From Bisporella sp. PMI_857 (taxonomy: Eukaryota; Ascomycota; Leotiomycetes; Helotiales; Helotiaceae), in the NCBI GenBank assembly GCA_021307315.1, contig JAJSPD010000011.1:186001-250000 (forward strand): a DNA stretch of 64,000 nt, in the 5' to 3' direction. Made by a program: the position numbers and the translations under genes. Positions 1-9,945 of this stretch are shown one piece after another (position 1 is the stretch's first letter; each line of letters starts with the position of its first letter). Below the pieces are notes generated by a model. That model ran no database searches and was not told where the DNA came from. It saw only the letters and a list, made by a program, of their open reading frames with translations.

Positions 1-626
1 AATATTAGAGGTGAGCATGTTCGATTTCACACAACGATAGTGTATCATGCCCACAAACCCAATGAAGATACACTCCACCACAGCTTGCGTTATAACGCCA
101 GCGATTAACAGTTTCGCGCCACTCTCGGCCAACGAATTATTGTCTGCAGAAACAGAGAGTTGTGATGCCCCAGCTGCTGATAAGCCCTCCACGACAGCTC
201 CGAGATAGATGAAGAGGTATGTGACACGACCGGGGTTCAACGGTGCGTGCATAGGAACATAATGCATAAGTCGACCGAGGACGACGTATTCGGCTGCTGA
301 ATAGATTGGGGGAGCACAAAGAATAAGGGTGTATTGCGCAGAGTAGAGACCGAGATGTCCAGGTTGACGTGCTGAGATGACGCGCATTACCCATCCAGAT
401 GTACCGACGAGACCGCCCCAGATCATCAGATACATCACCCTCCAGTATTTGTATTGACTAAAGATATTAGTTTGAGAGTTCTTGATGAAGATTCACTTTG
501 GCTCTGCTGGACGTACAAATTTTGCCAAGTGTGTACAGCTAAAGATATTCCAAGAAGAACCGCGAATACGACGGGGAGGATCTCTGAAGGCTTGTAGACA
601 TAATAGCTTTCAATGCCTGAACTCAT
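1..626 (-). CDS. RTA1-like seven-helix membrane protein (3' end beyond window)
   Basis: The reading frame starts at the ATG at 626 (MSSGIESYYVYKPSEILPVV) and is open to base 1, so the C-terminus is missing. One 59-nt intron (516..458, GTACGT donor, TTTAG acceptor) joins HTWQN to FQYKYWRVMYLMIW and restores a continuous RTA1-type sequence. Conserved family features are visible: the N-terminal Y-x-P-S segment followed by a hydrophobic helix, an APPIYSAAEYVVLGR helix, then the loop with PGRVTYLF and further hydrophobic segments. The RTA1 family are fungal plasma-membrane proteins linked to lipid translocation and resistance to aminocholesterol or sphingoid-base stress; the transported substrate is usually unproven. 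An in-frame TTG at 644 would add six residues, but the ATG is preferred. Divergent from the regulator starting at 1298. Confidence 0.85.
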
Positions 627-1297
627 TTTGTCGTGTTTGTTCAAGGAAATGTACAGAGCGAAGTGGTGTTCAGTAGCAAAGCGTTTCCGCGGTGATAGAC
701 CAGCCAGAAGGATAAAGGAAAGGTCGAGGACACTTATCGTAAAGTGATGAAAGAAAGAAGCGCCATGGCCATCTGCTTATATATTCCTATGCCAATGTTA
801 GACTTCCAGCGACGGAGAGCCTCAGGAAGCCCAGATGCAGGCACAGCGCGAAGTTTAGGAAAGTCGTAAAACGCCAGAATGGAACTCGCACCCGCTGAGC
901 CACCTTTTACAACGTTGAGAATGACGCCGCATATTGTAGATAGCTCAGACCGAAAAACGTTGGGCAGGTGAGGATGACATCGATATCGGAGCGCGCCATC
1001 GCGCCATATTGGGTTAGCGCATTCGCGATGCATTTCCGATGCGATTGGCCAGTGTGAACCCTGGTCTTTTCCAACGTCCTGCAATGCAACCCTTCAAACG
1101 CTCTGAGAGGTTAATGAAAGAAATGCCCCACATTGCTTAGCTGGACCAAGCCTCTGTAAATTTATCGAGAAATACCAAACGCTCACTCTGTCATCTACTT
1201 TTCTCTTCCCCAGCCATTGTATTTCCCATGCGTACTGACATAGACCTTGCAATCTTATCGGCTTGAGCGAGCAAGCCACAACGTTGAAGTGTGGATC
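627..1297. other. Intergenic region between divergent genes
   Basis: About 670 bases separate the divergent starts of the RTA1-like gene and the Zn2Cys6 regulator. Several short overlapping frames on the minus strand (about 734-1279) have no recognisable domain and no splice logic linking them to the RTA1-like gene. I treat the stretch as a shared promoter region. No repeat or RNA gene was seen. Confidence 0.4.
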
Positions 1298-2858
1298 ATG
1301 CCAGGCGTACCCTCAAGCCGCGGTTGCGATGGGTGTCGTAAACAGAAGAAGAAGGTCCGTGGGCATATTGTTTTAGAGCAATGAGTGTCAAGTTAATCAT
1401 GACACAGTGTGACCAGGAAAAGCCGGCATGTTCGAGATGCCGGCGGCTCAATTTGCCTTGTATAGGCGCAGGGCAACAGAGATATCAATTCAAAGCAGAA
1501 GTGGGGTTTCTAAGCAATACATCCTCCCCTGACGAGACTCTAAATCCAGAGCAAACTCCCATTTCGACAAGGCGGACTAGCAGCACAGAAGTTCCTCAGT
1601 CCCCAAGCAACCACCTAACACTATTATCCAGCTCCTTCTTCAATACCATCAAGACAACAACAAGCTTCAAATTCAACCTTTTATGGACTTATGGCAGTTT
1701 TCTTGAACACATTCCACAACGTCTGGGCAATAATGCAGCCTTGGATTCGGCTGTCAATGCATTGGTAGGTGCACATTCAGATATCTGTCTACGCCGAGAG
1801 ATTAGCACTAGCACCCTGGCAAGATATTCTCGGGCACTCAGGGCACTTCGTCAATACCTGGATGATCCAGTAAAGGCTTGTGCCGCTGAAACCCTCTGCG
1901 CTGTTTTGATCCTGTTGACATGTCAGGTCAGTTTGCCATCTCCTTGGTTAAAGTGTTTCGACTAAATAAGCTTCATCGCAGAGCTTCCTGGGCATCAAGG
2001 AAAAACAGTGGGGACATTACGAAGGCGCCGCACAGATTTTGAGGGCACGACGGTATTACAATCCACAAGATGACTTTGAATGCAAGCTACTCCTATCCTT
2101 GCGTGGTCCAGTCGTGAGTATTGTGATGCACTATGTTTTTTCTCATATCATGGCTGACATAGCGACAGCTTTTAGGAGCCATATTCGATGCCAAGATTCA
2201 CTTTAGCCCGATTGAATGGGAGACTATCGTAGTCAATCAGCTTAATGGAGCGACGGCTGAAGGGATAATGATGCGTTGTGTCGCGAGATTACCAGACTTT
2301 ATACAGCGCGGAAAGAGAGTGTGCCTTACAGGCATTGTAGACGAGGAACTCCTTCACAGTTCACGAGAGAATTACCAAATCTTCAAGAATCTTTTGGAAG
2401 AAATACTTTTGCAAGTTATAAAATATAGAGATTTTCCCGAAGGAGTCTTTGACTATGCCACATTGATAAGAGTTCAAGCTGAACTTCAGCGCGCATACGT
2501 CTTAGCTCTTTCCATTGCGATCATACTAAACATCAATCTTCGTTCCACCGACATGGAAAATAGTGGTCAACTTGAGGCAGAATCGAATGGTTTTGCAAAC
2601 GAGATTTTGGCGTATGAAGGATCTGCTGCACAGTACAGACCATTGGGAGGAAGCTACATGTCCATGGCTCTGCAGTCCGCGTGGATGGGCTCAACGGATA
2701 CCGAGATCAGATTTAATGTCGAGGTAGTACTGGTAGAATATTTGAGAGATTTTCCGCGAGATAAGGATGCATCATGTACCGATGGGCTAGAAGCTAAGTT
2801 TTGGTTATTGCACCCCAGGAAGCCAGCATGCATAGAAGAATCGAGCGTAATACACTAA
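1298..2858 (+). CDS. Zn(2)Cys6 fungal transcription factor
   Basis: Four exons are inferred: 1298..1354, 1408..1926, 1982..2113 and 2169..2858, giving 465 aa. The first intron (53 nt) interrupts the DNA-binding domain; splicing yields a perfect C-x2-C-x6-C-x6-C-x2-C-x6-C cluster (CDGCRKQKKKC then DQEKPACSRCRRLNLPC) at residues about 10-37. The zinc cluster is at the extreme N-terminus, as is usual in this family. The rest matches the shape of a fungal regulator middle region, with the LRGP-(V/L)-x-AIF-x-P-like element restored by the third intron (2114..2168). Such proteins bind short CGG-containing sites in the nucleus and usually control nearby or pathway genes; the target here is unknown. 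It could control the divergent RTA1-like transporter, by position only. All introns have GT-AG ends and splice in phase. Confidence 0.85.
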
Positions 2859-3440
2859 GTCGCCAGTGAACCAGCGCATTCACTGTCTCTTGGTGGGTTG
2901 CCTTGGCGCGATTCCGGCCTCGACTTGATAAAGAGGCGATGACCGGTGCCGCACGACAATAGAAGAGATGGCGATACTTTGCGATAGTCTACCAATCCAT
3001 GCCGGAATTCAGGAAAAGCAAAGCAGTGGCCAAAAGCGAAGATTCAGCTTCATATGCACATTAGATATTCCCTACCACTTATTATCGGGCAGTTTTAGTT
3101 AAAACCGGTAGTATACTCTAGAATATGGCCTATACATAAATTTGAGCTTGACGATCTATTGAAAGGATATATTAGGATATTAACAAGGTTAAATTAATTC
3201 TCCGAAATGCGTCACCCCTCTCGATGAGGTTCGGCGAAACCGCGACAGGGATCCTGCGAAATGCCAAATCGGGTAAAATGCAGCGCTCGCTTCGCTACGA
3301 TGGAAGCAAGCTCCGCCACGATAGAGGTTGCGACAGTGGGTATAACTAGCTGCAAAGGAAACCTCATAACTTACAATTTTATTTCTCCAACAGTTCCATC
3401 CAGCAGAACCAAGCAAGACACCAATCCACAACACATCGCC
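2859..3440. other. Intergenic, no gene seen
   Basis: AT-rich spacer (about 580 bases) between two plus-strand genes. The frame of the next gene is open further upstream (from 3261) but begins there at an ATG out of context; the segment 3261-3440 is more likely 5' UTR. Nothing else could be supported. Confidence 0.35.
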
Positions 3441-4361
3441 ATGTCATTACTCACAGCTCCCGCGACCGGCTCAATGCCCGCTGGCAGCCAGCAATCAGAA
3501 TTCGATGAAAAGACTCTGGATGCTTTTGAAGCGTCTTCACTTTCAGACGCAGAGTCATGCACTCCACCAGCGTACACAGAGGAAATTAATCACAACACCG
3601 CGAGTAACTTTGCGTCGCGGGGTACCTTCGATAGCACGACTCAGCTACAGATCCATGCTAGGGGTGTTAGCTTTGGCTACCCATCCCTTTGTAAAGGACT
3701 GGATCCCATTCCCGTCCTCCGCGTACATTCGGGTCCTTCGCCATATGAATTTGGATCGCAAGCACCGCAGTACCTCTCGCTTCGCCTCAAACAGCATTCC
3801 AGCTCTTGCGCTCTGGTCGACGGCTCGAACCCAGCCACGCCTCTCATTTCAACAATCTATCGCTGGTGTCCCAACAGATCCTTCAAGATGCGCATCTTTC
3901 CTCCCGACGCTCAAATCTCGGTCGAAGATGCCATTCATGGCGAAAACCTGCGTTGCGAAGAAGTCGAAGTCCGGCGCCTCTCTCTGATCTCGCGCACGCA
4001 GCGCATAGCGACTCCGTATGGGACCTTTGAGTGGCGATACGGCAGCCGCAGCGAACGCAAGGAGGCATGCAACGCAGACTCGCTTTTGGTTCTCGAGAAG
4101 GTTGATGTAATCGTTGCGGCCGGAGGCAAGCAAGAAAAGAAGCGCACCCGTGTCGCGCAACTTGTGCGAAATGCCCGGTTTCGAACCCCTGGAACGACTA
4201 AGTCTATGGCCGGGAACGGGGGCAGGCTGATGCTTGATCTGAGGGCGTGGGCTGGCAAGAAGGAAGTCATGGCCAAAGAAGTCGAGGCATTCGTTGTGGC
4301 GAGCTGCATCTGCATGCTGAAGAGGGAGATGGATCGCAATGAGTTGTCTGTTATTGTATAG
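3441..4361 (+). CDS. Conserved-looking fungal protein with PY motif, function unknown
   Basis: Single-exon frame of 306 aa from the ATG at 3441 (MSLLTAPATGSMPAGS). An ATG at 3261 is in the same frame, but the extra 60 residues look like translated UTR and the 3441 start follows an A-rich leader. The N-terminal 60 residues are Ser/Thr/Glu-rich and contain PPAY, a PPxY motif of the type bound by WW domains of Nedd4/Rsp5 ubiquitin ligases. The middle contains TIYRWCPNRSFKMRIF and a following acidic stretch, and the C-terminus alternates beta-like segments (GTFEWRYG, LLVLEKVDVIV) with a basic patch. I do not recognise a named enzyme. A tubby/LURP-like fold as in some fungal DUF families is possible, but this is a guess. 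No signal peptide or membrane helix is evident. Confidence 0.6.
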   Translation: MSLLTAPATGSMPAGSQQSEFDEKTLDAFEASSLSDAESCTPPAYTEEINHNTASNFASRGTFDSTTQLQIHARGVSFGYPSLCKGLDPIPVLRVHSGPSPYEFGSQAPQYLSLRLKQHSSSCALVDGSNPATPLISTIYRWCPNRSFKMRIFPPDAQISVEDAIHGENLRCEEVEVRRLSLISRTQRIATPYGTFEWRYGSRSERKEACNADSLLVLEKVDVIVAAGGKQEKKRTRVAQLVRNARFRTPGTTKSMAGNGGRLMLDLRAWAGKKEVMAKEVEAFVVASCICMLKREMDRNELSVIV

Positions 4362-4439
4362 GATATTGCTTCCTAATTCTGAAATGTTTTGACTTGTATA
4401 GCTACTGCATATAGATTTCCTGCTTAGATAGTTGCATCG

Positions 4440-4543
4440 TAGATGTGATGTTCACATGAATGAACCATCCTTACAAACAGCTAACCAAAGTATCCTTGTC
4501 ATTCGGTAGCTAATCTATTCTACAGGTATTGATGCAAACACAT
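4440..4543 (+). repeat. Diverged LTR fragment truncating the HET pseudogene
   Basis: The 3' part (about 4496-4543, GGTAGCTAATCTATTC to ATTGATGCAAACA) matches the end of the solo LTR at 52356..52547 with scattered differences, and the preceding bases share a CACATGA...CCATCC segment. It lies exactly where the HET pseudogene on the minus strand stops resembling HET proteins, so it probably truncated that gene. The left boundary is uncertain and no target duplication was found. Confidence 0.45.
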
Positions 4544-5651
4544 ACCAAGCAAAGCAAAAAGTTTGTCGTGGCGCATACTAGCTCCATATGCATAGTACAT
4601 ATCAATCAGACGTCCTAAGGAGCAAATAGACAATGAAAGTCTTTTTTGGTGTCTCAAGACACGCCTTGGTCGGAGTATTGCTCCTCGTATTAGGAAAGCA
4701 ACATGGTTTATGGAGTCTTCGAAAACTATTTCAGTAGCGTCCAAGCCCAAGCAAAAGGTATGGCTGTCAATCTCCGTATAGCTACACATAATGACGTCTT
4801 ACCTCGCGGCAGCAACTTCTTGCAGGACTTAAAATGGCAATTAGTCGCTTTCACAATCTTGATATCGCTGTTGATTTGTTCCTTAAATCCTGCGAAACCA
4901 TAGTCGTTTCAAAAGTTGCCGAATTGCTTGCTCTTCAATTTGCGGCATCTTTGTACGCGCCCCAGGCTCTTCAGCAGCGGAACGGATGGCCTCAAGCGCC
5001 AAGTCGCTATCCGCCTGGGCATCTCCAAGCCAAATGACGACTCGGCTCGCTTTTGCATAGATCGCTGGCGTTAATGGGATCTGTAACAACTCGAGGCAAA
5101 CAGGGATCTCGATCCGTAGATCTCAGGTAGAGGGACTCAAAGGTATGAACGACTGTCAATTGTTATAACTAAGAGAACAAGCTACAGATAGAAGAAGAGG
5201 AGGAGAGCAGTGCTTTATATACAGGAGACTGGCCAGGGGCCAGTGTAAGCGAGGCCCTGTGGCGTCAGGGGCCGAGCCCCAAGGGGCTTTAGCGAGGTAG
5301 GGCCGTGACAGGATCTGGCTTACCTTTTCTGTTTTATCCAATTGATTTATGTAAGCAGCATCTATCCAAAAATTTCGAGGAAGTTCTCGATCCTGAAAAT
5401 GTATTAAGGCCGTATGAAGGTTTTGTGTTACTGGCAATTCTCTATCACCGTTCTGACTGCCTGTAATAGTAATAGACTTTTGGCCTCCCCTTTCGGCACC
5501 CCAAACGTACGATAGGGGCTTTATATGGATGGCTTACCGCGGCGGGTTCTTGCAAAGCATGCTCGGAAAGCTCACATCGGATAACGTCTACTTTCTCTTG
5601 AGCCGGCAAAAAACGAAGCAGGCGGATCACGTTTGGCTTTGGGAGAGCCAA
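4544..5651 (-). pseudogene. HET-domain gene remnant, broken by solo LTR, frameshift and stops
   Basis: Minus-strand fragments in order encode PNVIRLLRFLPAQEKVDVIRCEL, then SYVWG and SITITGSQNGD, then ELPVTQNLHTALIHFQDREL and NFWIDAAYINQ, then IYAKASRVVIWLGDAQADSD, QAIRQLLKRLWFRRI, VLQEV and GLDATEIVFED. This is the order of the HET (heterokaryon incompatibility) domain, including the SYVWG, WIDAxxINQ and RRIW/LQEV landmarks. Damage visible: one extra C near 5507-5511 shifts the frame just before SYVWG (GCCCCTATCG where GCCCTATCG is expected); a 229-bp solo LTR is inserted after NQLDKTEK; noncoding sequence separates RRI from VLQEV; a TAA follows the LQEVAAAR segment; and the 3' end is cut by another LTR fragment. 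HET proteins trigger cell death on non-self recognition between hyphae. This copy cannot make one. Confidence 0.85.
5082..5310 (-). mobile_element. Solo LTR, family A, inside HET pseudogene
   Basis: Read on the minus strand the element starts TGTCACGG and ends GTTGTTACA (TG...CA termini), is 229 bp long and contains a TATATAAAGCA TATA-like box. It is flanked by identical 5-bp duplications GGATC (5077-5081 and 5311-5315), the hallmark of LTR-retrotransposon integration followed by LTR-LTR recombination. The paralogue at 36857..37145 has the same ends. The insertion separates the NQLDKTEK segment of the HET pseudogene from its IYAKASRV segment. Confidence 0.9.
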
Positions 5652-5903
5652 AACGAATTTTAAGACATTACACTGGATCGTGGAAAGAGCTTGTCTTAAG
5701 GTGAGTTGGAAATTGGCGGATGTTGAGGTAATTAAAGCTTAATAAAGTACTTTTCAGCGAGCTGGAACTACCTAGTGGGAGGTTGCGCAAAGCAGCGGGA
5801 AGCGCTGCGAGGGAGTGCAGCCTTAAACCGTGTGTACACAAGAAAATGCGGAAATCGATTGTGCAAAGCACTTTATATATTGACGAGACTAACCGTACGA
5901 TAC

Positions 5904-6091
5904 TGTCGAATCAGGAACCATAGTTTGCCACTTACTCTCCTTACGCGGCTCCTAAGGGGCCGAGTCGTCATCATTCATAAAGACTTACGCACTCCTCTTG
6001 CATATAAGAGGAGCTTGCTTCCTGTATGTAGAAAACTTCAGAGATCAATCAATCGTTCATTGCATTGCTTTGTGAACTTCCTGAATCGATA
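5904..6091 (+). mobile_element. Solo LTR, family E
   Basis: 188-bp element starting TGTCGAATCAGG and ending CCTGAATCGATA, with an internal CATATAAGAGGAGC TATA-like box, flanked by GATAC duplications (5899-5903 and 6092-6096). The terminal CA expected of an LTR reads TA here, consistent with one C-to-T change. A second copy at 52320..52704 is nearly identical but carries another LTR inside it. Confidence 0.85.
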
Positions 6092-6580
6092 GATACCACG
6101 TATTAAACTCTGCTTTAAGAAACTATCACGGAGCAGCTCGTACGTCCCTCGAGAGCTCGTTTCTAGTTCATGAGAGCTAGAGCGGCGTATGCGGCATTTG
6201 CGTGTATTCTTACGTGTAGAACTAGAGATCAAGCCAGGAGGCTCTTACAGCCTAGGAGAGTGGGTTGCACGCTCATGAGCACGTGCGGACCCGCTTCTCC
6301 GTGACAGAAACGAAGAATAAGAAACGAAAGGTCTTTACACTAGAAGGCGAATTGGGTGTCGCTGATTTTTTAGTTAATTATTTTTGGTGGGGTCCATTCC
6401 CGGACCTTTGTATCTGTGCACCACTTGTCAGTTGTACCCAAAGGTACCGCTGCTAATTGTCAGCGCAGAGTGTAGCCAATTTTTGCCTAGTCTACGCCTC
6501 ACGCTTAAGTTAGTACATTCTGATGACTTTGAAATTTTGCACGACTTGTAAGTCCAATGTTTATTATTTCGTTGTTCTCA
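6092..6580. other. Intergenic, no gene seen
   Basis: About 490 bases downstream of the second HET gene. Short frames only; no repeat with a partner elsewhere in the window was noticed. Confidence 0.3.
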
Positions 6581-9156
6581 TCAACCCAAAATAACTAATT
6601 TCCGTTTTACCGCCACGTCCTTCCCTCCAAAACCCGAAAACAAACCCTCCCAGGCATCCCGAGGAATTGCGTCTTCGGTTACCGCGATACGGTATGCAAT
6701 TTCGTCCAGCCAGCGCACCATCATAAGCCGAAACCATGATGAATATACAGATCGCTCCCTACTGTAGGCTTGGATAACAACGAACTGCTCTCTCGCTTCC
6801 CGTGGCCAGTGACAACCAAGCCGCTGAAACTCATCGTAAGATTTGCACCATCTTTCTTGCTCCACTGTCAATAGTATCGATGTCAATTTGATATCCATCA
6901 ATGGGGAGTAGACGATCCAGATTCTCTTGTCGTCGACGAATTTAGAGGACGGAGATATCACTAGATCAGCTGCGCTCGTGAAAAATGCCAACTTTGAGGA
7001 TCCCAGTTGGTAACCCGGCAAAGTCCCATTCGGCCCGATCGGTGTCTCCTGTCGATTTGCACGACGTTCGAAAGCGCTAGCGATTTCGTCTTTGTCGTTC
7101 ACAAAATGTGAAAAACAGAAGCCGGGACCGTAGTCCCTCGGCTTGAGAGGTGTACCGAACGTCAGCAATTTGCACCTGTCATCTAGGTCCTCTCTATATA
7201 TCCACAGCAGCGGATCTCCAATCTGAATGCTGAAAGATATTTCACTGGGATCAAATTTCCAGGCCACCCAAGACCAGGTAGGGTACAGGAGGCCGCCAGG
7301 ACGAAGTGAAGAGTGACTCTGCCATGCGATGGCATCCCCCAGTATATGACTTGGTATGCCGTGACAATCGGGGCCTAAGCCAAGGACGTCTCTCATGTAT
7401 CCCAAGACTCCGGAGAAGGCCTGCAGATAGTCTGTTTCAAGGCTGAGTTGTCGGCCCAGATGCCAGTAAGGGCGCCCTCAAGGAAGTCGCAATATTGGCG
7501 TCTCGCTCGTCGCAATGTGGCGGCAGTGTCTCTTGACTCCGCGGCCGCTTCCTCGAGGGATAGGAGCTGCACCCCCAATTTCCCGGCAGAAGACGTCGAC
7601 AAAGGACCCATGCTACTCAAAGTACTCCTCAGCATTGTAGAGTCATACATATCCAGCTCTTCTGGCACCTTGAACCATCCGAGAGAATCCTGACACTGCA
7701 TCGTTTTCGAACACCAGAACACCGCACTAGAATCCATCATTAGGAGAGATCGAGGCGAGAGAAATTTCTCCTGGAAGGTCCAGCCTCGTGTTTTCCATGT
7801 TGACTCCCACAGTTCAGCCAACGGGTTCTTCCGAACGGAGATTAACGATATCCCGCGAATTGTGACCTTCCGCGGGGGCCGATCCTGTTCGAGCTTCCAT
7901 GGCAAAGACGCTCCACCCACTCCGCGAATTCCACCATAGCAATTTTTCGCAGAAACAGCGATGACGGTGCAGTAAGCGCGCATGTAAATCGAGTCCATAA
8001 CCTTCATCGTCGCGTCACGCTCCGGAAGGTCATCCTGAACGATGCAAAGTCTGTCAACCCACAAATATCCTACGCCAAGACGCTTGGTGCATTGAATGGC
8101 ATCCATGACTGTCTTTGGCAGTGGTTCTCGCTTCAGAGCCCCACGTTTGCTCCACGAGATTACTTTGCCTTTGACTAACTTCGGCGACTCTCTGTTCTCT
8201 TCTATGCTCCCCCAAACGTAACTTAGAGTAACGTACATCGGGACAGGCTCTCTCTTGTCGTGCCTAAACCAGAATGCGGGCGGTGTCTCAGCCATGACGA
8301 TACACATCTTCTGAACGTCTATAAGGCGTAGAGGCGGGTTTAGCCCATCTTTATTAAGATCTTTATTAATATATAGCCCTCCCGCCCGAGTAACAAGCTT
8401 ATCACCAAGACGAGATAGAAGCTTTGAACTTCGTCTCAGAGACAACATCAGTTCCCTCGGTGGTTGGCATGTTGCTCCATGCTCTTTGTGACAGGCATCG
8501 ATCCAAAAGCTTGCCAAATCGAAGTCAATCTCTCTCTGTAACTTCTCCCATGTCTTGTATAACAACGCAGCTGGGTAAGAATCGACAGACACAATTGCTG
8601 TGTCGGATAGGTGACGGCATGGAGTTTTTGCTCCCTCTTCGTCGTTGACGACCACCTCAATTCGCTGAATAGAGTGACCACCACGGATGAACCGTGAGAT
8701 CTTGATGATTCCTCTCGCCGTATCGAATCCGTGATCAAGGACGTATTGTAGTAAGTAGCACAACCGACAGCACCGGGCTCGTCTTGTTTCGGTGCGGATA
8801 GTGTCGATATCCCACTCAGCAAAGACTCCATCCAACTCCTCCTCTGGTTCAAATACAACTCGTGGCTCATCGCAGAAAAGCAACCCAATATCCACAGTCC
8901 TACACACTTCACAGATATCTCGAGACGAAACACCTCCACATAGCGCTCTCCGAAGACGAGGCTCGGGCGTGGCAGGTATCTGTTCAGGGTTGTATCTGTC
9001 GACCGTCGTCTGTCGAGCTCTCGGAGATTCGTCCTCACGGCGGCTACCGTGGAAGAGACGGGGGTACCAGATAGAGATAAGAAGCAATATAATCAGAAGG
9101 AACCACATATTGTCTTCATGGCGAGTAGAGGGAAAGAATTTCGTCGACAAACCCAT
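6581..9156 (-). pseudogene. HET-domain protein gene with a single -1 frameshift
   Basis: From the ATG at 9156 the frame runs to 7393 and encodes a hydrophobic N-terminal segment (FLLIILLLISIWYP, residues about 18-31), a cysteine-containing region (CRLCYLL), and a HET domain with VTLSYVWGS, VMDAIQCTKRLGVGYLWVDRLCIVQDD, SIYMRAYCTVIAVSA and WTFQEKFLSPRSL. The frame then breaks: ADNSAL continues as ETDYLQAFSGVLGYMRDV only in another frame, and one G missing in the TTGAAAC context near 7436-7441 explains it. The second frame gives the usual HET C-terminus (PSHILGDAIAWQS, LLYPTWSWVAW). With one base restored, 2577 nt would encode about 858 aa. Role if functional: non-self recognition and programmed cell death. 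The N-terminal hydrophobic stretch suggests membrane anchoring. A sequencing deletion is a real alternative to a mutation. Confidence 0.85.
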
Positions 9157-9330
9157 ACAGCCCTCTGATGGTGGACGAAGAGGCCACTAGAAACATTTGC
9201 GGGGTTAAGGGCATTATGGCCCATGCGCTGCCCCTTTGGGAGTCGTGTCTGGCCTCGGGCGTGAATTCCTCAGGACAACACGCCAGTTCCTCCAGGCTTC
9301 CATTGGCGGCCCGCTTTTTATTAAAAAAAC

Positions 9331-9945
9331 GGCAAATGACTAGAATACCATCATTTTTTGCCCAAAACCCTAGATTACCATACTTTCTGTTGCCATAGGA
9401 CTGAAATACCACAATTTTGTCTTGGCAGAAAAAAATAGTATTTAAGTATGAAGCACGCAAAATGATGGTATACTAGTCTTACGGCTGTATATCACTTGTA
9501 TGACTAGTATACCATCATTTTGCGTGCTTCTGACTGAAATACCACTTTTTCCCGGCCAAGACGCTACTACACGTACTTTTCACACGCCCACAAATAAAGC
9601 TTTGAATTCCATTGCAAATCTTTCTAAATTCTTTCCTTTCCTGCAACTTTTGATTATAATCAACATGTCCTTTTTGGTAGGCCAAACTTTCGATAATATA
9701 GCTTCGGCAAAAGCCAGTGTAAACGAGCCCTGTAGTGTAGTGTCAGGGGCCGAGCCCCAAAAGGTCCTAAGCGAGGTAGAGCCGCGACAACTACAGGCTT
9801 GCTCTCCTTAAATTACCATACTTAATTTGGCGATGCGCTAGAATACCATAAAAGTGGTATTTCAGTCCTATAGCAACAGAAAGTATGGCAATCTAGGGTT
9901 TTGGGCAAAAAATGATGGTATTATAGTCATTTGCCGCTTATTAAA
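9331..9945. repeat. Inverted repetitive element with about 31-bp periodic motifs
   Basis: The left arm (9331-9418) and the right arm (9835-9945) are inverted copies. Each contains the motif (G)ACTAGAATACCAT or close variants (CCTAGATTACCAT, GACTGAAATACCA) about every 31 bp. A third arm-like copy is at 33765-33893. The interior holds a hairpin (9450-9530) and a family-A LTR-like piece (about 9715-9800, SCGAGCCCC-type core shared with 5225-5310). The structure resembles a non-autonomous DNA element with subterminal binding motifs. No transposase, and no clear target duplication, was identified. Confidence 0.6.
9450..9530. repeat. 29-bp perfect inverted repeat with 23-nt loop
   Basis: Bases 9450-9478 are the exact reverse complement of 9502-9530. 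Each arm carries the ATGATGGTATACTAGTC variant of the periodic motif. It sits inside the larger inverted element and could mark a head-to-head junction of two element ends. Confidence 0.85.

Noticed and set aside
734..1279. Overlapping minus-strand frames between the RTA1-like gene and the first regulator
   Set aside because: No domain, starts partly at non-ATG codons, no splice logic to the neighbour. Probably promoter sequence.
3261..3440. Upstream extension of the PY-motif protein
   Set aside because: Translated residues look like UTR; the 3441 ATG gives a normal low-complexity N-terminus.
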